From NCBI GenBank assembly GCA_000431135.1, contig HF987823.1, positions 1 to 13,085 on the forward strand: 13,085 bases of DNA, given 5' to 3'. Position 1 is the stretch's first letter, and the number at the start of each line of letters is the position of its first letter. Origin of the DNA: Clostridium sp. CAG:590 (GTDB lineage: Bacteria; Bacillota; Clostridia; Lachnospirales; Lachnospiraceae). The position numbers and the translations under genes were made by a program. Below the pieces are notes generated by a model that made no database searches, was not told where the DNA came from, and saw only the letters and a program-made list of their open reading frames with translations. Shown one piece after another: positions 7,791 to 12,748 of the stretch.

Positions 7791-7838
7791 AGGTGCATTA
7801 TAACACCTATTTCCCTATTTGTAAAGTAGGTTAATAGG
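7791..7838. promoter_or_regulatory. dyad repeats over the apr promoter, candidate Rrf2/CymR-like operators
   Basis: Three overlapping symmetries lie exactly on the promoter. CCTA-N9-TAGG (7814-7830), a 17-base near-palindrome with 6 of 8 pairs matching, is centred on the -35 box. CCTATT and AATAGG (7814-7819 and 7833-7838) form a wider dyad with a 13-base spacer, with a direct copy CCTATTT at 7806-7812. AGGTG-N8-CACCT (7791-7808) brackets the -10 box. Repression by the operon's own Rrf2 protein is the natural reading. I have not compared these with a published CymR matrix. Confidence 0.5.
7797..7825 (-). promoter_or_regulatory. sigma-A promoter of the aprA-aprB-cysD-cysN-regulator operon
   Basis: Minus strand: -35 TTTACA (7820-7825), 17-base spacer, -10 TATAAT (7797-7802). 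Eleven of twelve consensus bases match. Transcription would begin near 7790, leaving a leader of only about 25 bases, too short for a riboswitch, so control is probably by a repressor at the promoter. Confidence 0.85.
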
Positions 7839-7856
7839 AAAAGTAGAAAAATTACA

Positions 7857-7950
7857 CCTTTACACAGCGTAAGGATTGTGAAATGCGTGAGGACATTGTC
7901 ACGGGCGGCACAGGTATTAGATAATTTCGCACACGTCCGTCAATCATGTT
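7857..7950. repeat. unexplained GC-richer intergenic stretch, possible dispersed repeat copy
   Basis: Noncoding stretch between the msrA stop and the aprA promoter. Its first 17 bases are repeated, 15 of 17, in inverted orientation at the window's left edge. It is visibly richer in G and C than the other intergenic regions and holds near-repeats (ATTGTGA, ATTGTCAC) and a possible GGGCG/CGTCC pairing, but no T-tracted terminator for msrA. No RNA family is recognised. Confidence 0.3.
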
Positions 7951-7954
7951 CATG

Positions 7955-8431
7955 CTATCTATATTTGTTCAGTAGCGCATCCGGAATATGACACATGTGG
8001 CAATCCTCCGGGTGTCTTTCCAAATGATGTTGATGTTCCTCTGCACTCCTGACATAATTCGTTAGCGGCAATACCTCCACAACGATCTTATCACAGTCTT
8101 CCCGATTCCGGATAAATGCTTTTGCCTCGTCAAGGTGCTTTGTGGAAGTGCTGTATATACCCGTTCTATACTTCTTTCCAACATCAACCCCTTGCTTATT
8201 CAGACTATACGGATCAATAATCTCAAACAACTGCTCCATGAGGTTCGTAATGGTCGTAACCTTCTCATCAAAGGTCACCTTTACACATTCTGCATATCCA
8301 TCATATACACCATCCAAAGAGTCTGTCTGCCCATTGGCTCTTCCCGCTTCTGTCTCTATTATTCCTGGTGCCTTATCAAAAAAATGCTGCACTCCCCAGA
8401 GACAGCCACCTGCTATATATACTGTTTGCAT
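7955..8431 (-). CDS. msrA: peptide methionine (S)-S-oxide reductase MsrA
   Basis: Repairs oxidised methionine by reducing the S-epimer of methionine sulfoxide in proteins and free methionine, in the cytoplasm. The 158-residue protein has the catalytic motif GCLWG (residues 9-13, Cys10), the VDVGKKYRTGIY block (82-93), AEEHQHHL (130-137) and a CHMC pair (144-147) that can supply resolving cysteines. The usual motif is GCFWG; the Phe-to-Leu change sits in the hydrophobic pocket that holds the substrate methyl group. ATG at 8429-8431 has AGGAGA six bases upstream. A TATTAT -10 candidate lies at 8475-8480 without a convincing -35, so its promoter is unclear; readthrough from the lacI promoter at about 8690 is possible. 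No MsrB partner is nearby. Divided from the apr operon by the latter's own promoter. Confidence 0.93.
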   Translation of the reverse strand: MQTVYIAGGCLWGVQHFFDKAPGIIETEAGRANGQTDSLDGVYDGYAECVKVTFDEKVTTITNLMEQLFEIIDPYSLNKQGVDVGKKYRTGIYSTSTKHLDEAKAFIRNREDCDKIVVEVLPLTNYVRSAEEHQHHLERHPEDCHMCHIPDALLNKYR

Positions 8432-8492
8432 AAAAAATCTCCTTTTGTTAAAAATCTCATCGTTTTCGTACCATATAATACTTTTCCAGCAT

Positions 8493-8509
8493 ATCTGATA
8501 AAATCAGAT
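8493..8509. repeat. short palindrome ATCTGAT-AAA-ATCAGAT
   Basis: Seven-base arms with a three-base loop, overlapping the stop codon of the membrane-protein remnant. Related to the palindrome ATCAGA-TAT-TCTGAT at 8683-8697 at the start of the lacI fragment. It could be a weak terminator stem or a second operator; no T-tract follows on the minus strand. Confidence 0.35.
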
Positions 8510-8542
8510 TCTGCCAATCAACACAATAAAACCAACTACTGC
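8504..8542 (-). pseudogene. 3' remnant of a membrane-protein gene related to the gene at 12244-12732
   Basis: Reading frame AVVGFIVLIGRI followed by TGA. It matches the last 12 residues of the membrane protein at 12244-12732 (AVAGLIVLIGKI) at 9 of 12 positions, also ending in TGA. At the DNA level 8501-8542 and 12241-12282 agree at 34 of 42 positions without gaps by my count. No start or upstream part of the gene exists here; the match stops where the LacI headpiece begins. It is the 3' end of a lost paralogue. Confidence 0.65.
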
Positions 8543-8667
8543 TGGACACGTTTCACGGTTTCATCTGAAATCTTTTCTGTTTTACCATGAATCACCTTTG
8601 AGACAGTCGCAGTGCTAAGTCCTAATGCATCTGCAACATCTATAATCCGAACCCTGTTCTGTGCCAT
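8536..8667 (-). pseudogene. LacI-family repressor truncated to its DNA-binding headpiece
   Basis: Encodes 43 residues: MAQNRVRI, then IDVADALGLSTATVSKVIHG (residues 9-28), the classical LacI/GalR helix-turn-helix, then KTEKISDETVKRVQQ and a TAG stop. A normal LacI repressor is about 330 residues with a hinge helix and a periplasmic-binding-protein-like effector domain; all of that is missing. GAAGGG precedes ATG 8665-8667; an in-frame ATG two codons upstream is too close to it. The sequence past about 8542 is not lacI but the 3' end of a different gene, so this is a deletion junction, not a point mutation. The promoter and an operator-like palindrome upstream are intact, so a headpiece peptide may still be made. 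Headpieces lacking the dimerisation domain usually bind DNA poorly, so function is doubtful. Confidence 0.8.
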
Positions 8668-8682
8668 ATTCATCCCTTCTTT

Positions 8683-8746
8683 ATCAGATATTCTGATTAT
8701 ATGGTACTATAGAAACAGGGTTTTTACAAAGGTTAAACGTGTAACC
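8683..8746 (-). promoter_or_regulatory. lacI-fragment promoter region with LacI-type operator
   Basis: GGTTAAACGTGTAACC (8731-8746) is a 16-bp palindrome with 7 of 8 matching pairs and a central CG, the layout typical of LacI/GalR operators. A TATAAT -10 lies at 8696-8701 on the minus strand, without a good -35. A second palindrome ATCAGA-TAT-TCTGAT (8683-8697) covers the expected transcription start. This is probably the old autoregulatory region of the repressor. Confidence 0.5.
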
Positions 8747-8748
8747 CG

Positions 8749-8776
8749 TCACAAAATTCGCACTTGTTTTTTGTGA
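8749..8776 (-). repeat. inverted repeat downstream of the MATE gene, weak terminator candidate
   Basis: Perfect 8-bp arms TCACAAAA (8749-8756) and TTTTGTGA (8769-8776) with a 12-base loop, starting 15 bases after the MATE stop codon. On the minus strand it is followed by CGGG and no T-tract, so termination is uncertain. Confidence 0.35.
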
Positions 8777-8790
8777 ATATTATTTCCTTT

Positions 8791-10158
8791 TCAATTCAAA
8801 ACTTCTACTTCATTTTTTCTGATTCTCTTTAATAATACATATCCCACAAGACAGGCAATCACTTCCGTGATTGGAAATGCCCACCAGATCAGTGCAACTG
8901 TCATCTGACCATTTCTGACAAACACGGAAAAAATTCCAGCTAATGGCAGGATAATGATAATCTGTCTCAACAGGGAGATAACCAATGATTCCATGCCTCC
9001 ATTCAGTGCCTGATAGATTCCCTGATACGCCACATTGATTCCTGCAAACAGAAAGCTTACCGAAATTACTCTCATTGCACTAATAAAATATACTCTTGAC
9101 TGTCCCGCATTAAACAACGTTGCAAAAGCTCCGGGGAAAATCTCTGTAATTGCAACGCCTAAAATCATTAATGCAGCGGTATAGATCAGACCATACTTAA
9201 TTCCATCCCGAATTCTCTTTTTGCTTCCCATTCCATATGCAAATGCAATGATCGGAGTGATTGCGTCTCTAAGCCCGAATGCAAGAAACAATACAAACTG
9301 TTGTACCTTATAGAACAAACCATATGCCGTCTGTGCCGATGGACTGAATTTCAAAATTAAATTCATCACATAAACCATGATAGACATAAGTGCCTGTGCA
9401 ATAATTGCAGGAAGTCCAATTGCATAGATTTCCCTGATTATTCTGCCTTCCGGTTTCATATATTTTACACCATGCTCAAATTCCTTATTGTATTTTATAT
9501 GGAAAATGAATAACAACACCGCTGATGCAACCTGACCGATCACGGTAGCATAAGCAGCACCTGCCACTCCCATTTCCGGCACCGGACCGATACCATAGAT
9601 CATGACCGGATCCAGAATAATATTTACCACTGCTCCCACAATCTGACCGATTGTAGAATATAGTGAACGTCCGGTTGCCTGCAATAATTTCTCGAATAAG
9701 GAAAAGAAAATTATTCCAAATGAAATCACACAGCATATCCTTAAATAATCTGTTCCCATAGAAATTACTTCCGGATCAACCGTCTGAGATGCGATATAAG
9801 CTTTCACACCAAATATTCCAAACAACAGACATATCGCATAAATAATTACTCCCAGGAATAAACTGTTTCCTGCAACTTTTGCAGCCTTTTTCCTGTCACC
9901 CTGTCCAAGTGTTCTTGCAAGAAGTGCATTTGTTCCAACACCTGTTCCAATTCCAACTGCGACCATAAGCATCTGAACCGGAAACACCAGTGTAAGTGCA
10001 TTCAATGCCGCCTCACTTCCTACTCGCATATTTCCAACAAATGCACTATCTACAATGTTATAAACCGCCTGCAATGCCATAGATAAGATCATCGGTATCC
10101 CCATCTGCACCATAAGCTTATTGACCGGCATCTCCTTCATCTTGTTACTTTCTGCCAT
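8791..10158 (-). CDS. MATE-family efflux transporter
   Basis: A 455-residue integral membrane protein with about 12 hydrophobic helices in two similar halves. MATE signatures include the N-terminal GIPMILSMALQAVYNIVDSAFVG segment (residues about 20-42), the LLARTLGQGDRKKA loop between helices 2 and 3 (about 79-92), the LQATGRSLYSTIGQIVGAVVNIILDPV block after helix 5, and the matching second-half segments GLRDAITPIIAFAYG and YQGIYQALNG. Such proteins export cationic drugs, dyes or metabolites in exchange for Na+ or H+ at the cytoplasmic membrane; the substrate cannot be read from sequence. ATG at 10156-10158 has GGAGG 11 bases upstream. It is transcribed alone from a near-consensus promoter, and its 75-base leader contains a strong terminator hairpin, so expression is likely controlled by attenuation. 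The LacI fragment begins 123 bases downstream. Confidence 0.93.
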   Translation of the reverse strand: MAESNKMKEMPVNKLMVQMGIPMILSMALQAVYNIVDSAFVGNMRVGSEAALNALTLVFPVQMLMVAVGIGTGVGTNALLARTLGQGDRKKAAKVAGNSLFLGVIIYAICLLFGIFGVKAYIASQTVDPEVISMGTDYLRICCVISFGIIFFSLFEKLLQATGRSLYSTIGQIVGAVVNIILDPVMIYGIGPVPEMGVAGAAYATVIGQVASAVLLFIFHIKYNKEFEHGVKYMKPEGRIIREIYAIGLPAIIAQALMSIMVYVMNLILKFSPSAQTAYGLFYKVQQFVLFLAFGLRDAITPIIAFAYGMGSKKRIRDGIKYGLIYTAALMILGVAITEIFPGAFATLFNAGQSRVYFISAMRVISVSFLFAGINVAYQGIYQALNGGMESLVISLLRQIIIILPLAGIFSVFVRNGQMTVALIWWAFPITEVIACLVGYVLLKRIRKNEVEVLN

Positions 10159-10185
10159 CTTAACTTAATCCTCCTTTTTCTGCAT

Positions 10186-10228
10186 AAAAAAAGAGCAGCA
10201 AAACTGGATTTACGCAGATTTGCTACTC
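10186..10228 (-). terminator. intrinsic terminator in the MATE leader (probable attenuator)
   Basis: Stem GAGTAGCAAA/TTTGCTGCTC (10219-10228 and 10193-10202, one G-U pair), extended past a T-T mismatch by CTG/CAG around an 8-base loop, followed on the minus strand by seven Ts (10186-10192). It lies downstream of the promoter and ends 27 bases before the MATE start codon, so RNA from this promoter must pass it. I found no leader ORF and no known riboswitch motif before the hairpin. Confidence 0.85.
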
Positions 10229-10239
10229 GTTCGTTCCTC

Positions 10240-10268
10240 ATTATATTTATAATTTTCCAAAAAGTCAA
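10240..10268 (-). promoter_or_regulatory. sigma-A promoter of the MATE gene
   Basis: Minus strand: -35 TTGACT (10263-10268), 17-base spacer, -10 TATAAT (10240-10245). Eleven of twelve bases match the consensus. Predicted start near 10233. Confidence 0.85.
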
Positions 10269-10323
10269 ACAAAAATCTATCAAAAATTTCCAAATATACA
10301 ATTATTAAAATTCATGAGTTTTT

Positions 10324-10539
10324 TCACTTTGCCCAAAAGCCCAGCTCAATATTGTGGCAGGCAATCTTTTTAAATCTTGGCAGTGTAAAATCTATTTTAC
10401 CGTATCCCCTATCAATCAATATATCTTCTCTTTTCTGAAAGTATTTTTCTACAAATAATAGTATTTCATTTAATTCTAATTCACGATCAATATAATTACT
10501 TGGCATTTTTCCAAATACAAGAGAATAAGGATTTTCCAT
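10324..10539 (-). CDS. small protein, possible internally deleted AAA-type ATPase remnant
   Basis: A 71-residue ORF. The first residues, MENPYSLVFGKMPSNYIDR, resemble the start of a clostridial AAA-family ATPase group (NPFxLxFGKxP, then IxR, just ahead of the Walker A region). The rest, with DRGYGKIDFTLPRFKKIA (about 44-61), recalls the C-terminal segment of such proteins, in which a beta-strand FTLP motif follows a helix. No Walker A or B motif is present, so it cannot be an ATPase. Either the gene lost its middle by an in-frame deletion, or it is a small protein I do not know. ATG at 10537-10539 is chosen over the one two codons upstream because AAAGGAGG then has nine-base spacing. It has its own promoter (10576-10604) and stands between the kinase module and the MATE promoter. 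Confidence 0.45.
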   Translation of the reverse strand: MENPYSLVFGKMPSNYIDRELELNEILLFVEKYFQKREDILIDRGYGKIDFTLPRFKKIACHNIELGFWAK

Positions 10540-10575
10540 CAGCATCGTCCTCCTTTATATACTTCATGTCAATTG

Positions 10576-10604
10576 ATTAAACCAAGTATATCTATAATGG
10601 TCAA
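10576..10604 (-). promoter_or_regulatory. putative sigma-A promoter of the small ORF
   Basis: Minus strand: -35 TTGACC (10599-10604), 17-base spacer, -10 TTTAAT (10576-10581). Ten of twelve consensus bases match. The predicted transcript starts about 30 bases upstream of the start codon at 10539. No clear terminator for the kinase gene is seen between 10605 and 10679. Confidence 0.55.
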
Positions 10605-10679
10605 AAAATAAAAACTTACTATTGAAATGTTCTCATATATCTATCCCCTCGCGACTTCCGATTTCTATCACTTTTTTCT

Positions 10680-11495
10680 TTACACTGCCGAAAATAAGTA
10701 AGTATATTTTCGCATCTGTGCAAATATAATCGTTTCTACCCGGTTTCTGATTTCTTCCGGATATACCTCTGCATTTTTAAGCAGTTCTGTTACATCATTT
10801 TTCGTAAATTTGAATTTCAAGTTTGCTTTATATAAGGCTTCCGAAATCTCTAATTGTTCATCAAATTCGCTACATACTGTTTTTGACTGGACATTATCCA
10901 TAAGCGTATAAACATCTCCCGACAGAGGATAATCCATAGTTGTATCTGCCAGTAATCCTGCCCCATTATCAAAAATCGGACAATACGCATAGTCCCCTTT
11001 CCCATTCATCAGAACCGCAATATTGTGTGTATGACGATCTTCATTCAGAAATAACGCATCAATCGTCAACAACTTGTTCATATAAATGCCAAATTCCTGA
11101 AGTCCTGTCATGCGTTCTACCTGCTGCACTAAAAAATGTAATCGTTCCTCCTGTTCTGGTATTCTATACAAAGTCTTGTATAGACTTTCCCCGAAAAAAT
11201 TCTTGAACAACCGCTCCAGCGTAATAATCTGCCAGTCCTCACTTAGAAAATTATTACTCTTCACGCCATTATAAATCACAGTACCGTATTTTATTTTTTC
11301 CAGATCATAGCATACAAATTCATTCTCTGCCATGGTTGACTTTTTCAGAAGATGCGAAATCATATACTCTGCCAGACCTTCATAACCTGTATAATCTGCT
11401 TTATACCATATTCCTTCATTCTCCCATTTTAGCTGGTTCCCTTTTGAAGACTGCCGGTCATTTGTCCGGATATTCTGCTCAAATAATTCTATCAT
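10680..11495 (-). CDS. HipA-like kinase core protein (HipT-type, short)
   Basis: A 271-residue Ser/Thr kinase-fold protein of the HipA C-terminal group. A Ser/Gly-rich loop SSKGNQLKW (16-24) is the probable nucleotide loop and possible autophosphorylation site. WYKAD (30-34) gives the ATP-anchoring lysine, FLNEDRHTHNIAVLMN (149-164) the catalytic loop, and PIFDNGAGLL (173-182) the metal-binding Asp176. The spacings Asp153-Asn158 (+5) and Asn158-Asp176 (+18) equal those of E. coli HipA Asp309-Asn314-Asp332, so the active site looks intact. E. coli HipA has about 440 residues; the roughly 100-residue N-subdomain 1 is missing here, as in HipT of HipBST systems. ATG at 11493-11495 lies four bases after the stop of the XRE gene, so the two are coupled. 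HipA kinases phosphorylate glutamyl- or tryptophanyl-tRNA synthetase; the target here is unknown. Confidence 0.8.
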   Translation of the reverse strand: MIELFEQNIRTNDRQSSKGNQLKWENEGIWYKADYTGYEGLAEYMISHLLKKSTMAENEFVCYDLEKIKYGTVIYNGVKSNNFLSEDWQIITLERLFKNFFGESLYKTLYRIPEQEERLHFLVQQVERMTGLQEFGIYMNKLLTIDALFLNEDRHTHNIAVLMNGKGDYAYCPIFDNGAGLLADTTMDYPLSGDVYTLMDNVQSKTVCSEFDEQLEISEALYKANLKFKFTKNDVTELLKNAEVYPEEIRNRVETIIFAQMRKYTYLFSAV

Positions 11496-11499
11496 GCAT

Positions 11500-12048
11500 C
11501 TACCTCTCTATGCGAATCCAAAAATCATCTTCTGCCATTCGGCCCTCAGTCTTCTCTATAATCATAATCGGATCATAAAATGGCAGTCCCAGATCCTTCA
11601 ATATCAATTTCATCTTATCTCGGCTTTCCGGGAAACATCTTGATTTTAAAAACTCCTGATAATCATTATAATCCGGATCTTCTACCGTACCGAAAGCACG
11701 GAACATAACCTTATCTGTATAATTCCTTATTTTGACTTTTCGTTCTAACTCGTTCACATCAATCATAGTGCATACGTCCTGCTCATACATATACCATATT
11801 CTGAGCGGCCACACTTTTTCCGGCACCTTCACTTCCTGCTCATATTCCGGATATTTTTGCAACATTTTTAGAAATGGAACAATTGGCCCACGAATCACTT
11901 CTTCGCTTCTCTCCCAACGTTCTACGGTCGGCTTGGAACAATTGATAAATTCTGCAAATTCTTTCTGCGTCAAATGTAATTCCTTCCGAATCTGTTTAAT
12001 TTCCTTTGCAGTTGTGTATTCTGGTGTTACAAATAATCTTTCTTTCAT
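11500..12048 (-). CDS. XRE-family regulator with HipA N-subdomain-like C-terminal domain (putative HipB-HipS fusion antitoxin)
   Basis: A 182-residue protein. Residues about 15-65 are a Cro/C1-type helix-turn-helix (IRKELHLTQKEFAEFI, then CSKPTVERWE). Residues 80-182 form a second domain: LRIWYMYEQDVCTMID, RKVKIRNY, MFRAFG, then YQEFLKSRCFPESRDKMKLIL and IIEKTEGRMAEDDFWI. The order of elements mirrors HipA N-subdomain 1: an opening strand pair with a short turn, an F-Y strand, a short SLP-like strand, then an F-x-x-F-L helix, PxSxxRD, and a closing G-R strand. That subdomain is the separate antitoxin HipS in HipBST systems. ATG at 12046-12048 is preferred over the upstream ATG at 12120 because AAGGTGAG precedes it and the extra 24 residues lie before the HTH and overlap the predicted promoter. 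Likely the antitoxin and autorepressor of the downstream kinase. The HTH is firm; the HipS resemblance is a by-eye judgement. Confidence 0.75.
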   Translation of the reverse strand: MKERLFVTPEYTTAKEIKQIRKELHLTQKEFAEFINCSKPTVERWERSEEVIRGPIVPFLKMLQKYPEYEQEVKVPEKVWPLRIWYMYEQDVCTMIDVNELERKVKIRNYTDKVMFRAFGTVEDPDYNDYQEFLKSRCFPESRDKMKLILKDLGLPFYDPIMIIEKTEGRMAEDDFWIRIER

Positions 12049-12088
12049 AAACTCACCTTCCAGTTTTATGATTTCCGACTTTTTCTTT

Positions 12089-12117
12089 ATTAAATCATAA
12101 AATATAATATTTGTAAA
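12089..12117 (-). promoter_or_regulatory. putative sigma-A promoter of the XRE-kinase operon
   Basis: Minus strand: -35 TTTACA (12112-12117), 17-base spacer, -10 TTTAAT (12089-12094), 10 of 12 consensus bases. The spacer holds the perfect palindrome AAATAT-A-ATATTT (12100-12112), a possible autoregulatory site although the region is very AT-rich. The leader to ATG 12048 would be about 35 bases. Confidence 0.55.
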
Positions 12118-12120
12118 CAA

Positions 12121-12173
12121 AAACCATTATTTTGATTGTTTTAGGTATAAAAAAACAATCAAAATAATGGTTT
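12121..12173. terminator. 22-bp perfect hairpin, probable bidirectional terminator
   Basis: Arms 12121-12142 and 12152-12173 are perfect inverted repeats of 22 bases around a 9-base spacer. Outer flanks TTGTAAA (12111-12117) and TTTACAA (12181-12187) are also inverted copies with unequal spacing. On the minus strand the hairpin is followed by a T-rich tract (TTTTTGTTT), so it can end transcription of the membrane-protein gene. The plus strand also has a T-rich tail. The stem is much longer than most bacterial terminators, so it might instead be a small hairpin element. Confidence 0.65.
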
Positions 12174-12243
12174 GTTTTAATTTACAAGAAATATGCTGGT
12201 CAGTTCTACAAATTCTTTTACAATATGTTATTCCACATTTAAA

Positions 12244-12732
12244 TCAGATTTTTCCAATCAGCACAATAAGACCTGCCACCGCAAATGCAATGATCAGATA
12301 AGATACCGTTGCAATGCTACGTTTCGTTATGATTGCTTTCCATGAATGAACATATGGAACACCTTCCATACCCTCTATCTTCCAGATCTTGCTATGTCCT
12401 ACCCAGATTCTATCAATTACAATACCGTCAAACCAGTTCATTACTACAAGGAAAAGTGCTGTCTGAATATATGCTGTCTTATAATCTGTGACATGATTCC
12501 ATACCGCAATAAACAGAATCAGAACAATGAACATAATGATACAGAATGGTATCATAAATCCTTTTGCTTTCTTCTTCGTCTCCTCTATGTCGGCAAGCCC
12601 ACGTTTCTGCGCCTCGGCTAAATATTCATCCGGGTAAAAATATAAGCAGTTCCGCCCGCTGTTTCTTGCTGCACATTTCACAAGCAGCATAAATAAAAGA
12701 CAATATAACACAATTTGCAGTAACACGATCAT
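12244..12732 (-). CDS. conserved hypothetical membrane protein, about four helices
   Basis: A 162-residue membrane protein of unknown function. Hydrophobic segments lie at about 2-20, 59-79, 87-106 and 141-161. A Cys-containing polar loop (19-58, with basic KKKAK at its end) follows the first helix, and a polar loop (107-140) carries the distinctive DGIVIDRIWVGHSKIWKIEG stretch. There is no enzyme motif I recognise. ATG at 12730-12732 has AGGAGG eight bases upstream, directly after the stop of the upstream hydrolase gene (16-base gap), so the two are coupled. A related gene once stood at 8504-8542, where only its last 12 codons survive, so this is a small paralogous family in this genome. Confidence 0.75.
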   Translation of the reverse strand: MIVLLQIVLYCLLFMLLVKCAARNSGRNCLYFYPDEYLAEAQKRGLADIEETKKKAKGFMIPFCIIMFIVLILFIAVWNHVTDYKTAYIQTALFLVVMNWFDGIVIDRIWVGHSKIWKIEGMEGVPYVHSWKAIITKRSIATVSYLIIAFAVAGLIVLIGKI

Positions 12733-12748
12733 TTCTAATACCTCCTAA

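Noticed and set aside
7765..7954. SAM riboswitch or T-box upstream of the sulfur operon
   Set aside because: The promoter leaves a leader of only about 25 bases; the rest of the gap lies upstream of the promoter and shows no such motif.
764..8590. Many open frames on the plus strand, for example 2662-3075 and 8135-8590
   Set aside because: All lie opposite convincing minus-strand genes, lack good ribosome binding sites and encode no recognisable domain. They look like chance frames.
12049..12120. N-terminal extension of the XRE protein from ATG 12120
   Set aside because: It would start inside the predicted promoter and has no ribosome binding site; ATG 12048 has one.
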